Source: Acidimicrobiaceae bacterium (GTDB lineage Bacteria; Actinomycetota; Acidimicrobiia; Acidimicrobiales; Ilumatobacteraceae). Taken from it: DNA of 45,612 nucleotides. Below are positions 15,963 to 26,260 of this stretch, piece by piece (within the stretch, counting starts at the first letter, position 1; each line of letters begins with the position of its first letter). The stretch covers positions 1-45,612 of the forward strand of contig JACJWG010000022.1 of NCBI GenBank assembly GCA_020637235.1, in the 5' to 3' direction. The notes under the pieces were generated by a model that had not been told where the DNA came from, searched no databases, and worked only from the letters and a program-made list of their open reading frames with translations. The translations under genes and the position numbers were made by a program.

Positions 15963-18278
15963 ATGGTGCGATCCGATCGAGTCGTGCACGATCGGTTCGT
16001 GACCTCTGGGGAGAGAGACGGACACCAGCGCCTCGGCGACGCGTCGACGGCGGCCGTGAGACACGTACTCGCCCGGGCATCCACCGATCGGGCACAGGTC
16101 GTGATCGTGGTCGGCGCTCGGGGTTCGGGGAAGAGTTGCCTGCTCGACGTCGCCCGGCGGGCTGCGGAGGAGACAGGGCACCTGGTGCTCATCGCCCATG
16201 GTGCCCCTGACGGACGTGCGTCGCAGCTCGGCGCCGTGATCGAGTTGATCGCCGGTCGACCGGACCTGCCCGCCGGGCTCGACGCCGTTGCACGTGGGAC
16301 CGGCGCGCGCGACGTCGCGGTGCTGCGTGTCGAGCTCTTGCGGTATCTGCAGCACCTGTGCGCCGACCAACGGGTCTGCGTGGTGATCGACGACCTCGAC
16401 CTGATGGATCGCGAGAGCATCGAGATGTTCACCTTCGCGCTCAACCGTCTCGACCGCGAGCCGCTCGCCGCCTTCGTGTCGTCGCGGCGTCGGCCGGGGT
16501 GGAGCCGGGCGACGTCGTGGATGGTGGATCCGCTGTCGGAGGAGCAGCTCGTCGGTGAGCTCGTCCGACGGGGCGTCGCGGCCGAACCGGCCCGAGCGTG
16601 CGCCCATGCCGCCCGCGGTCTGCCGGGGATGGCGATCGCATTGGCGGAGGGTCTCACGGCCGCTCAACGTGCCGGTGTCGCCGCGCTCCCTGCGCTCGTC
16701 CGGCCACCGCGCTCGTTGCTCGAGCAGCCGTCGCAGTTCCTCGCATCGCTGCCTGCGGAGATGCAGCGGGCACTCGTCGTCGTCGCCGCCGACGAGGGCG
16801 GCAACGTGGTCGCCATCCGGCGCGCGCTCGCGCACCTCGGCGAGGACCCCACGCTGGTCGAGGCGGCGGAAGCCCACGGTCTGCTCGAGGTCGACGGACC
16901 GGTCGTCCGGTTCGTCGACCCGTGGTGGCGTCCTGCGGCCTACCACCTGGTCGCGCCGGCCAGCCGCAGGGCGGCGCACCGGGCGCTCGCGATCGCGTAC
17001 GACGCTCCCCACCACGCCGTCGCCCGGGCCTGGCAGCTGGCGGCGGCCGAGACCGGGCGCAACGACGAGGTGGCCGACGCGCTGGGGCTCATCGGACTCG
17101 ACACGGCCCGCCGGTCGTCGGTGCGCTCCGCAGCGGCCATCCTCGACCGAGCGATCGACTTCGCCGCCACGCCGGAGGTGCGTGAGCGGCTGCAGCTCGA
17201 CGCGCTCGAGGTGGCGCTCGACGGTCTCGAGCTCGACCGCGCACGAGAGCTGGCGGGGCGGATCGAACCCCGGAGCGCCGAGACCGCGATCGCCGTGGTC
17301 GAGACGCTCGAACTGTGTGGGCTGCCGGTGACGACCTCGGAGTCGTGCGATGCCGACGAGCCGTGGGCCCGTCGACGCCGTGAACGGGTGGCGATCGAGG
17401 ACGCGGCGCGTGGCGGGCGGCTCGTCGACCGCCGCTCGACCGGCGGGGGTGTGGCCGGCACCGTTCGCCACCTGATCGCCCGCGCCCAATGGTTCCGCCA
17501 TGCTGCCCGGCTGGCCGAGGCGCGCCGGTCGCTGCTCCACGCCGAGAGCCTGCTCACGCCCTCGTGCCGTGAGCTGGCGGCCACCGTTCACGTGCTGCAG
17601 GCCGACCTCGACCAGCTCGCCGGACGGCTCGACGACGGTGAGCGCCGTCTCGAACTCGCCCGTCCGACCGCCGCCTGGACTCGCGCCATGGTCGAGTACG
17701 TCGCCTCTCGCTGCGACGCGGCACGGCATCCGTCGTCCGCTCCACCCTGGGCCGCCCGGGCGGGCGTCGACGTGGCGAGTGATCCGCTCGCCACGGTGCG
17801 ATCGCGAGTCGCGCGGGCGAGCCGCCTGCGCGACGCAGTCGGGCTCGACGAACTGGCGGTGCAGGCCGACGACCTCGGGTTGCCGATCGAGGCCTGCGAG
17901 GCGACGCTCGCGTCGATGGAGGCATCGATCCAGGCCGGTGGCTGGATCGGTGCGTCGGCTCATCGAGCGCTGGTCGACCGGCTGTGGGGCCACGGGGTGC
18001 ACGCCTGGGACCGGCGGATCGAGGCGCTCGAGGGCGCGATCGAACCCTCGTCGGCTCGCGACGTGTCGTGCCTGAGCCAGGCGGAGCGTCGTGTCGCCGA
18101 GGCGGTCGGCTCGGGCATGACCAATCGGGAGGCGGCGGCCGGTCTGTTCTTGTCGGTCAAGACGGTCGACTTCCACCTGCAGCAGATCTACCGGAAGCTC
18201 GATCTGCGATCGCGCACCGAGCTGGCGGTGGTGATGTCGGCCCAGCGCATCGAGCTGCGCCGGGTGGCCTCGCGGTGA
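15963..18278 (+). CDS. AAA-ATPase LuxR-family transcriptional regulator
   Basis: A 771-residue LAL-type regulator. Walker A is GARGSGKS at residues 51-58 and Walker B is VCVVIDDLDLMD. The middle is helical and TPR-like. The C-terminal LuxR helix-turn-helix is LSQAERRVAEAVGSGMTNRE, then AAGLFLSVKTVDFHLQQIYR. It is divergent from the Hsp70-like/dynamin operon across only 90 bases, so it is a reasonable candidate regulator of that operon, though this is inference from position. ATG 15963 is chosen; GTG 15966 is equally possible. The frame is open far upstream inside the divergent gene, which is an antisense effect. Its stop overlaps the start of the next small gene as GTGA. Confidence 0.8.
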   Translation: MVRSDRVVHDRFVTSGERDGHQRLGDASTAAVRHVLARASTDRAQVVIVVGARGSGKSCLLDVARRAAEETGHLVLIAHGAPDGRASQLGAVIELIAGRPDLPAGLDAVARGTGARDVAVLRVELLRYLQHLCADQRVCVVIDDLDLMDRESIEMFTFALNRLDREPLAAFVSSRRRPGWSRATSWMVDPLSEEQLVGELVRRGVAAEPARACAHAARGLPGMAIALAEGLTAAQRAGVAALPALVRPPRSLLEQPSQFLASLPAEMQRALVVVAADEGGNVVAIRRALAHLGEDPTLVEAAEAHGLLEVDGPVVRFVDPWWRPAAYHLVAPASRRAAHRALAIAYDAPHHAVARAWQLAAAETGRNDEVADALGLIGLDTARRSSVRSAAAILDRAIDFAATPEVRERLQLDALEVALDGLELDRARELAGRIEPRSAETAIAVVETLELCGLPVTTSESCDADEPWARRRRERVAIEDAARGGRLVDRRSTGGGVAGTVRHLIARAQWFRHAARLAEARRSLLHAESLLTPSCRELAATVHVLQADLDQLAGRLDDGERRLELARPTAAWTRAMVEYVASRCDAARHPSSAPPWAARAGVDVASDPLATVRSRVARASRLRDAVGLDELAVQADDLGLPIEACEATLASMEASIQAGGWIGASAHRALVDRLWGHGVHAWDRRIEALEGAIEPSSARDVSCLSQAERRVAEAVGSGMTNREAAAGLFLSVKTVDFHLQQIYRKLDLRSRTELAVVMSAQRIELRRVASR

Positions 18279-18511
18279 GCGAGTGGTGGACCGCGCTCGA
18301 GCGAGAGATCGGAGCGCGAAGCGAACGAGCACCCGACCCGTGGTCGCATCGCGCCGGTGAGCCGGTGTCGCTCACTCCCGAACAGCACCGGTTGCTCACG
18401 GAGTCGGCGGCAGCGGCGGCGATCAGCAGCCGGTCGAGCGCCGAGCCCGCAGGCCTCGACCTCATCGGTGACGCGCCCGTCGACGGTGAGCCGCGGCATC
18501 ACACGGACTGA
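18275..18511 (+). CDS. small hypothetical protein translationally coupled to an AAA/LuxR regulator
   Basis: A 78-residue open frame starting with GTG at 18275, overlapping the preceding regulator's stop as GTGA. The N-terminal part, SEWWTALEREIGARSERAPD, is amphipathic and helical; the C-terminal part is Ala/Ser-rich. It has no recognised domain. The 4-base overlap, actinobacterial codon use and clean stop 21 bases before the next gene support it as real. It might be a small partner of the regulator, but that is only suggested by the coupling. Confidence 0.5.
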   Translation: MSEWWTALEREIGARSERAPDPWSHRAGEPVSLTPEQHRLLTESAAAAAISSRSSAEPAGLDLIGDAPVDGEPRHHTD

Positions 18512-18532
18512 CGGCAGGTGCCACACTGGGCC

Positions 18533-20299
18533 ATGCGCGTGGGCGAGGACGGGCTGCTGGGTCGGCAGGACGAACTCGAACACCTCCGACGCGTGATCGG
18601 CGACGCACCGATTCGGTCGAGGCGAGTGCTCGTGCTGGGCGAGCCCGGCATCGGGAAGACCTCCCTGCTCGATCGAGCGGAGTCGGCGGCACGGGACGCC
18701 GGTCACCGGGTGCTCGTGGCCCGGCCGACGCAGGTGGAGCAGCGGTTGCCCTTCGCCGTGCTCGGCGACCTCACGCGCGACCTGAGACTCGATCAGCTCG
18801 GCGTTGGACGACGGCACGCCCTCGAGGTGGTGCTCGGACGACGGCACACCGATCAACAGCCGCCCCTCGCACACCACGTCGGCATGGCGTTGGTCGAACT
18901 GGTCGACGCGGAGGTGGCAGCGGGGCGGCCGGTGACGGTGGTCGTCGACGACGTGCAGTGGATCGACGCGGCCAGCCGCGAGCCGCTCGAGTTCGCGCTG
19001 CGTCGACTCCCCCCGGCCGGTGTCTGCGTGGTGCTCGCGCAGCGCCTCGAGCACCGGGGAGTCCGGGCCGACACACCGCTGATGACACTCGACGAGATCG
19101 TCCGGCTGACGCCGCTGCCGCCCGACGTGACCGAACGGCTGGTGCGCACGGCGGTCGCCCGCGACGTGTCGCCGCACGCCGTGGCTCGCATCGTCACCAC
19201 CGCACAGGGCAACCCGCTCTACGCGATCGAGTTCGCCCGATCGGCACGCGACACGCTCGCCGAACCCGGGCGTCCTCTCCCGGTGCCGTCGTCGCTGACC
19301 GCGGTGACCGCCGCCCGGCTGGCAGAGCTCGCTCCGGCGACCCGACGGGCGCTGTCGCTCGTGTCGATGCTGGTCCGCCCGTCGATCGCGACGATGTCTC
19401 GGCTCGGTGTCCTCGACGACCTGCGCGAAGCCGAGGTGGCAGGTGTGCTCGTCATCGACAACCGGACGGTCCGCTTCACACACCCGGTGCTCGCCTCTGC
19501 GGCGTACGACGCCACCACCGGCACCGAGCGCATCGCCCTGCACGGTCGGCTCGCCGAGGTCACTCAGGGCACCGAACAGCTCATCCACCGTGCGCTGGCC
19601 GCCACCCACAGCGACGACACGCTCGCCGAGGAGTTGCTCGCCGCCGCCCAGCGCGAGTCCGCCCGTGGTGCGACGCACGAGGCAGCCGACATCGCCGCAT
19701 TGTCGCTCGGCCTCAGCTCGCCCGACGCCGCGAACCACGGACGTCGAGCGGTCACCGCAGGCGATCTGTACTTCCGGGCCGGTCGCACCGACGAGGCAGC
19801 CGAACTGCTCGAGGACGCGGTCCGCTCGACCGGTGACGAGGCGCTCCGTGCGAAGGCGTTCCTGGTGCTGGCCACCATCGAGTACAGCCGTTCCCCGGAC
19901 AGCGAGGTGGCGGCACGTCTCGCTCGATCGTGTCTCGGACTGGCCACCGACCTCGCGATCCGGATCGAGGCGCATGCGATCCTGGCGCGCTGCGACTACC
20001 TCGACTTCCACGAGGCGGTCCGTCACGCCGACGCGGCCCTCGGCCTGCTGGCGGAACAACCGAACCCCGACCCGGTGCTGTACGCGTCGGTGCTCACCGC
20101 GTCGGCGTCCGCACGGTTCAGCGCCGGACTCGGAGTCGATCGCGAGGGGCTCGAACAGGCGATCGCGCTCGAGCGCGACGCCGACGTCATCGGTGCCGAC
20201 TCCGCCTTCGGCACCCTGGCTGCACTCCTGAAGTACGCCGACGACGTCGATGCGTCGATCAGCGCGCAACCGTACTCAACCACAATGACCATGTGCTGA
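18533..20299 (+). pseudogene. third AAA-ATPase LuxR-type regulator, frame lost near 20,265
   Basis: The first 575 or so residues are a normal LAL-type regulator: GLLGRQDELEHLRRV, Walker A GEPGIGKT at residues 36-43, Walker B VTVVVDDVQWID, GNPLYAIEFARS, and a helical middle ending LAALLKYADDVDAS. After about 20,265 the frame shifts: the expected continuation HNDHVLTMWMLPF appears in another frame at about 20,278-20,320, and a further shift gives GHDELGERIRL before a stop. No C-terminal LuxR helix-turn-helix could be traced. ATG 18533 lies 5 bases after a CACACT -10-like hexamer; GTG 18518 is an alternative. The gene may be intact in the organism, because the break coincides with the edge of a 12-kb disrupted block. 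Confidence 0.75.
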
Positions 20300-20319
20300 C
20301 GATGTGGATGCTGCCGTTC

Positions 20320-21980
20320 GCACTTCATCCGGCCACGACGAGCTCGGCGAACGGATCCGGCTGTAGAAACCGGGGGCATCACCGTCTGCTTTCGGCGACT
20401 ACGTCGAGCCTGCTGGGTGATGCAGACGTAGCCAGACGCGAACGGTCACCAGACCGGCGGCGCCGGTGCTCGACCGGTTCGGGGGTGGCGCGCCGATCGC
20501 GCCGGACGAAGACGAGCGCACGATCGATGGTCATCGACTGGGGGCGTTGTGCGCGATGCACGACGGCGCCGTCCGGCACCTCGTCGAGGGCGACGCCGTC
20601 CGCGATCTCGTCGCGTCGACGCAAATTGCGGACCGCCGGGCACCAGCTGGTCCTTTCGGATCGGTGGCCCGCCACGCCAGGAACGGTCCGCCCCGCGATG
20701 CGCTCGACCGCGCCACCCAAAGGCGTTCCGGCGCGATGGGCGCACACCGTTCGCCAGCCGAGCGGAGAGACGGCGAGGGCACGATCGCATCAGCAGGCGC
20801 GCACGACGTCCGATTCATCGGCGCTGACCGCCACGTCCGTAGCCTCGATAACGACCGCCAGTCGCACGGCACGACAGATCGCTTCGAGGCGTGCGTGAGC
20901 ACCAAAGACGGTCGAGGCCACCACGACGAACGGGCGTGTACCGGGCTCACGTATGCGCGGGCAGGCACAACTCGCCCGCGTCAACGGCGTTGTTACGACG
21001 ACCGACAGTTGATCCCGTCTGCGGCGGCGTCAGGGGGCGCTGGATCGGGATCGATTCGCCGGCGATCAGGAGCGTGGCCTCGGTCTCGCCGACGCAGCAA
21101 GGGCACTATCGAAGACGAAAGAGCAGGACGTCCCTCACGGAACCTGCCCGGCTCGACGAAGGTCGCGAAGGTGTTCTGGCGAGACGTACGTCGAACCGCC
21201 CACCACGAGCGTCTGCATCGAACTGTGTCACGGCGACGCCCTCGCATCCACGATCAAATCGGCTGCGTTTACCGGCATCGGGATGATCCACCGGAAACCG
21301 ACAGCCCAACTCTCGTCGATCGCTCATCGCACAACCCGCCGATCATCGTCGCGTCGTCGTACTCGGCATCGGTGCCCGACGTCGCCCCTCACCGAAACCC
21401 CAGTCCGAGGCCACGAAGCCGTCGTTGCCGACCACTTACGGAGCCAGTGTCGACGGAATACGATGAATCCGTTGGTCGAACTCGGCTGCGCACGCCGTCC
21501 AGAGGCGATCGTCGTGGCCAGGCATTGTCGCCGGCATCGGCTTTGACGACCGCCACAGCAGTCGAGATCGGCGCCGTCGAACAGTTCAGGCACGACGTCA
21601 CCGGCGGCTGCGACTCGCCAGGTGGGATCTGCAGTGGTTCGTAGAGATGGATCCCGGGAGCTTCCGAACCGTCGGCGGCGAGGACGGGCACGACGTCGGT
21701 GCCGGTGGCGCTGAGCAGGACGACGCTCGGGATATTGTTCATCGTGAGGAGCTTGTGGAGAAGACTGGTCCGTGCCTGTTCGTCGGTTCTTTGGCGGGTC
21801 GCCGGCGGACTCGGGCGGACGGCGGCGGACTTTGGTGTCCCGCGCGCGCACCCCGCTGGGAACGCGGCGCGCGTGGACGGACGCGAGGACAACAACGGAC
21901 ATGGCGCCAGGAGCCGTGCCCTGGGCTGAGGTCACGGGTGGTGGCCTTCCGGGGTGATGGCGGACCCGGGGGTCATCGCC
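20320..21980. other. disrupted stretch, no gene recognised
   Basis: Nothing here could be assigned. The minus strand at about 21,430-21,740 holds a protein-like run (LLTMNNIPSVVLLSATGTDV, then VPVLAADGSEAPGIHLYEPL), and the minus strand near 20,800-20,950 holds PFVVVASTVFGAHARLEAIC. Both look like pieces of real coding sequence in broken frames. I do not recognise either family. Confidence 0.4.
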
Positions 21981-21984
21981 GCCG

Positions 21985-22072
21985 TGGCGTCAGCGGTGGC
22001 GTCAGTGGCGTCCGGTGATCGGTGGCGTCAGTGGCGTCCGGCGGCGTCGGTGGCGTCAATGGCGTCCAGTCG
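21985..22072. repeat. short tandem array of 9-bp GGCGTCAGT-like units
   Basis: About nine copies of GGCGTC followed by three variable bases (AGT, CGG, AAT, CAG) are packed into 90 bases, with interruptions. On the minus strand they read GACGCCACT/GACGCCACC, encoding runs of Asp-Ala-Thr. It lies just after a minus-strand transmembrane segment, so it may be part of a secreted low-complexity region. Confidence 0.6.
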
Positions 22073-22080
22073 GCTCGCCG

Positions 22081-22260
22081 TCACCGGCGCTCCGTCGGCG
22101 GGATCGTCGCATCGTTCGAGTCGCCGCCACGGGTGAACACGAACGCTGCCGCCACCACGACGGCGACGAGCTTGAGTGCGCCCACCACGAGGACTCGTCG
22201 ACGCGCCGTCGACGAACCGCCGAGAAGCGAGGGTGGTCCCGGCTCCAGCCGACGATGATC
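22081..22260 (-). pseudogene. fragment of a membrane-anchored protein
   Basis: Read on the minus strand, the frame ending at TGA 22,081-22,083 gives a basic segment then a hydrophobic helix, RRVLVVGALKLVAVVVAAAF, then VFTRGGDSNDATIPPT. This is a typical single-pass anchor with an external Ser/Thr/Asp linker. An adjoining frame upstream reads SSERFGGIIVGWSRDHPRF. The protein family is not recognised and the frame is broken on both sides. Confidence 0.4.
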
Positions 22261-22264
22261 CCTC

Positions 22265-24200
22265 CGAACCGCTCGGACGACGGCGGCGCTGGCGCCACGG
22301 GATCGTCAGGGGCCAGCGGGGAGACGACAACGGCGACCGGCATCAATAATTAACGGGACATCGATGCGACGCCCGGGATCGATCGCTGCCCACGCCATGG
22401 TGCCGGCGGCGCCCATCGCGCCACGCTGATAGCTTCGTGTGATGTGCGTCGACGGCCACCAGCCGATCGGTTTACGGCTGCACCATCTCCAGCGGCGACG
22501 AGGCAGGATCAACGACGTGCCGCCGACGAGGAAGGATGCGGTCGACGGCACGTCGGAATCCAGGGGACCCGCGCCAGGCGCGGCTCGCCGAACGTCTGGC
22601 GGTGTCGGCGATCGAGGGAAGGGCACCATGTCCTCAGGCTCGGGCGGGTGATCCGCGTGCGTGACGGGGATCGAGACGACACCGTCGCGCGATCGGCGGC
22701 GTCGGTGACAGCGCCTCGCGCTGGCGATTTAAACTCCGGCTGCGCAACCAGGGCGGGCGAACCAAGCGAGGCGCCGGATCGTCGTTATGGGCGGGTGCGG
22801 CGATCGAGGTCCAGAGACGTGGAGAGGGACGTCGGCAGACACGGCGTGAAACCGGATGCGATGCCCCGCCAGGTCGGTCCTTCGGGCGACCGATCATTAA
22901 TCGAACCGACCGGAGTCCGGCACACCAACAGTTGGAGTGCGCGTCAGACGTGCCCCACCACCGGAAGTCGTACACACCGCCACGCGCGACGTCAACCGAC
23001 TCGATCCGCTCGGCGGAGGCGTAGTGCGGCTTTGCGGCCTGCGGTTCGACGGGAAGCTGACGTCGAGGGATCCGCCGGCGCTGCCTGTCGCGGCAGATCC
23101 GAGCTTGTGTACTCGCCGAAGCCGGCCGGGTGGGTGAGCGCCACGTCGCCGGCGGTACATGGAGTTCATCACCCAGTGACACGGCACTGGAAACCACGAC
23201 ACCGGGCATGACCGACAGGCATCTCGGCGCCGTACCCAGGGGTGCGTGACCGAGGCACGATCGGCGTGGGTCCCGAAGGCGGCGCTTGAACTTGATCGCG
23301 CGTTCGAGGCTCGTGGACCGCTTTCGTCGTTCGTAGAGCTCGCCGACGAGCACGTGCCATCGGCCGAACCAGCGACGGTGGGGATCGCCGCGGCGCAGAT
23401 TGCCGAGGTACAGATCCACACCTCGCCCGGTGGCGACCGCCGCCGCCGTGGTGGTAATTGCCCCGACGTCGATGCGAGGCCGTACTGCATCACGTGCGCG
23501 CTCAGACGAAGCGGAAGCTGGTGATGATCTCGAACGGTGCGGGCCCACCTCGATAGGGGTCGACTCGACGGGAGCGGTTTCCAGAGCGAGTTGGGCAGTC
23601 ACGACGAGCTTGCCGGCATCGCGCCAGGGCGAACCAGATCGCGTGGAGCTGAGCGATCGGGGCCTCGGCGAGGGGGCGACTGAAGTTCGCTGCCGCACGT
23701 AGAACAAGGAACGTCACCTGCGTCGGAAGAACTACTCCGAACGTCACGCCGCGTCAGGCACCTGCTTCACGGCTTTCGGTCCCCAGGCGAACGACATACC
23801 GCCTGGCGGCGGGAAATCGACAGAGCCGAAGGCCACCCGATCGTGGCTGAGCACGGCTACCATGCCCCAGAACTCGGCGATCCGCTCGCGGTCACCACGA
23901 CGGCAAGCGCCGGGTGCCTGATCCGATGCGTCAGCCCTCCGGCACCGAGAACACGAACAGTGGGACGCCCGGCAGCACACTACTCCAGATGGAAAACCAG
24001 GACGTCGCTCTGCCCCGACAGGCGTGGCACCGCTGGTACCTGCGTCGTCGGCCGTGGGGAACGAGGGTCATCACCATGAATATGCGATCGCCAATCGCAG
24101 CGGACATCCGAAGTGAACGGGAATATTCCCGGTGATGCGTCAGTGCTCTTCTACGCCAGAGTTCGTCGCGTCGAGTCGGAGGACGCCGTCGACGTCGGCA
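22265..24200 (-). other. disrupted stretch with unassigned coding remnants
   Basis: The minus strand carries several protein-like pieces: DVPSTASFLVGGTSLILP near 22,550; GVDLYLGNLRRGDPHRRWFG then RWHVLVGELYERRKRST near 23,320-23,440; RPLAEAPIAQLHAIWFALAR near 23,610-23,680; and EFWGMVAVLSHDRVAFGSVD then FPPPGGMSFAWGPKAVKQV near 23,750-23,890. One or two unknown minus-strand genes with frameshifts are likely. I do not recognise them and give no function. Confidence 0.4.
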
Positions 24201-24359
24201 GCCGCGTGGGGACGGAGGAGGTCGGCGATGGGGTTCCTGGACGTGGTGACGAACGTGACTGGCGGGAGTCTCACCGACATACCGTGGAGACGTGCCGACA
24301 CGTCACCACCGGTCGGCATGGGACCCGTACGTGCGAGCCGGGCGGCGGCGAAGGCGGAG

Positions 24360-24495
24360 AATGCGGCGTCGCTCGAGGTGGAGGTGGCGGAGCCCACGTC
24401 GTGGATCAGGCGGCGAGGAGAAGCGAAGGGCGGAGGAGTGCGGCGTCGCTCGAGGTGGGCGGTGGCGGAGCCCGTGGTGGATCGGGCTGCTTGAA
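24360..24495 (+). repeat. two-copy direct repeat, period about 77 bp
   Basis: The words TGCGGCGTCGCTCGAGGTGG and GTGGCGGAGCCC recur at about 24,362 and 24,439, followed by similar CGTGGTGGATC or CGTCGTGGATC sequence. Both copies can be read as AASLEVEVAEP-like peptide. Confidence 0.6.
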
Positions 24496-25095
24496 GGGCA
24501 GCACACGAGTTCCTGCCGGAAGTGGGAGCAACGGGACCTCCCCGAGACCGACTGGAGCTCGGTCAGGTTGATCGGCGACAGGGTCGCCGGACCGAACGTC
24601 CGGGCACGTGGACGACGTCGACTGGAACCTGCCGGCTACGGATTTCCGGGGACTACACCACCGACCCGGAACCTCGACGACGCCTGGGGGTTGGGCGACA
24701 CGGCGGGCGCTGTCGGCGGCCGACGCCGGGTCTTCCGCGACTTGAGAACCAGGTCATCGGTGCTGTACGCCTTGAGACTGGTCCGGGCGACGTCGATCGA
24801 GTCGGGGGCGAGGGACTTTGGCGTGGAGCAGCGGGCTCCGGGATCGCCCGAGGCAGGTGTCGCTGCGTCGGCCGGTGTCGACTTCGGTCCGCGCTGCCCA
24901 CGGGGTGGCGGACCGAAGCGGACGGCACATCGAGACCAGGCGACGGCACGGCACCGTCACGCATCGGCGGCGAGGTGCAGGCGACACGATCCCGACGTTC
25001 GGCGACATCCGGATCCGACCTCGGTCCGGTGGTGAAGTCCGGCTTGAGCAGCTGGAGGTCGACTGGAGCCGTGGCATCGTGTGCACGGCCCCGGA

Positions 25096-25208
25096 CCTGA
25101 CCGAGGTGAAGAGCGATCTGACCGACGTGACCGATCTGACCGAGGTGACCGGGGGTGACCGATCTGACCGAGGTGACCGGAGTGGGCGAGGTGAGCGACG
25201 TGACCGGT
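25096..25208 (+). repeat. tandem repeat of CTGACCGAGGTGACC-like units
   Basis: Several copies of GATCTGACCGAGGTGACC and shortened or diverged forms follow one another. The plus-strand reading is LTEVTG/LTDVTD-like. The spacing varies between copies, as expected in an indel-damaged stretch or an old array. Confidence 0.65.
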
Positions 25209-25439
25209 GGGCAGAAGTCATGGAAGCGACCCGTCGGACGCCGGCGGCGAGACGCACCGGACCAGCCGGAGCCGAGGGTACTGGTTTCAACGAGGACGAC
25301 GAGGTCATGACGCGTCCATGACCGTGCTGGCGAGCGCAGGCGGCCGTCACGACCGATCTCGCAGCGACGGCGGCGGCGGCTCGGCGAGAATAATCGTCAG
25401 GGAGCCGAGCCGCCGTCGACTTCGATGGCTCATCGCGGA

Positions 25440-25940
25440 GGTGCCGGAGGTGAAATCGTGCCAGCGCCGCCGTTGGATGCGGCGTGAACCCGGAGCCGCC
25501 GTCGACGTTGACGCCGATGGAGTGCCGGAGGTGGAGGTCGTGCCGGCACCGCCGTTGGATGCGTGGGGAGCCGGTGGAGCCGCCGTCGACGCGTTGACGC
25601 CGATGGAGATTGCCTTGCCGGAGGCGGAGGTCGTGCCGGCACCGCCGTTGGATGCGTGGGGCCGGGTGGGCCGTCGACGTTGACGCCGATGGAGGTGCGG
25701 AGGTGGAGGTCGTGCCAGCGCCCGCCGTTGGATGCGTGGGGGCGAGGTGGGGAGCCGCCGTCGACGATTGACGCCGATGGAGTGCGGAGGGTGGAGGTCG
25801 ATGCCGGCGCCTGGTGGATGCGTGGGGAGCCGGTGGAGCCGCCCGTCGACGTTGACACTTCGATGGAGTGCCGAAAGGTGGAAGGTCGTGCCGGCGCCGC
25901 CGTTGGATGCGTGGGAGCCGGTGGAGCCGTGGGTGGAGCC
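25440..25940 (+). repeat. six-copy tandem array, unit about 86 bp
   Basis: The word CGTTGGATGCG and relatives recur at about 25,471, 25,553, 25,646, 25,726, 25,812 and 25,901, so the unit is 80-93 bases long. Each unit also holds GTCGACGTTGACGCCGATGG-like and GGAGGTGGAGGTCGTGCC-like words. Copies are contiguous with no unique spacers, so this is not CRISPR. A plus-strand coding reading gives a 28-residue acidic, Pro-rich unit; the minus reading gives Ser/Thr/Gly-rich sequence. Several copies have one- or two-base length differences that break any single frame. Confidence 0.8.
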
Positions 25941-26260
25941 GCTGGAGCCGAGCGCCGGGTTCGACACGGCAGATCAGCGAACTCGCGTCCGCAGGCGCGC
26001 TGGGCAATCGCGCTCGACGACCAGGGACCGGGCGTCGGGCGCGACGAACCGTTCGTCGCCATCCAGGCGACGCAGGCGGTGGAGTCAGCGACTGACGACT
26101 TCGTGGGCGACATCGTCAGCGCCGGGGGATCCGGCAGACGCTGCCGACGGCCTGTCGGGACGACCTCGGCGGCTGAGTTGCACCGGACCTCCCCACCCGC
26201 GCGGGGGCATCAGGGGGCCGACACTCGGGCGCACGCCAGGTCAGCGGGCTGGCCCGGGTC

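Larger units (their letters stand above)
24209..26150 (+). pseudogene. possible single repeat-rich plus-strand gene with strong ribosome site, frame broken
   Basis: A strong ribosome site GGAGGAGG lies about 7 bases before an ATG at 24,229 that reads MGFLDVVTNVTGGSLTDI before the frame is lost. Downstream, plus-strand pieces keep the same flavour: ENAASLEVEVAEP repeated about 77 bases apart (24,360-24,490), a Thr/Val/Glu/Asp repeat (about 25,096-25,208), then an 86-base array whose best plus-strand reading is DADGVPEVEVVPAPPLDAWG. Joining these into one repeat-rich protein is inference from strand and style. The function is unknown and the exact end cannot be set. Confidence 0.35.

Noticed and set aside
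20466..21644. 392-residue plus-strand open frame in the disrupted block
   Set aside because: Composition changes along its length and no domain or plausible start is present; likely chance opening in GC-rich DNA.
22634..23707. 357-residue minus-strand open frame in the disrupted block
   Set aside because: Protein-like only in short pieces that continue in other frames; not a single intact gene.
25440..25940. Six-copy array considered as CRISPR
   Set aside because: Copies are contiguous and long with no unique spacers, and no cas gene is near.
24754..26007. 417-residue minus-strand frame through the repeat array, rich in Ser/Thr/Pro/His
   Set aside because: Arises from the repeats read backwards; the plus strand has the better start signal and flanking pieces.
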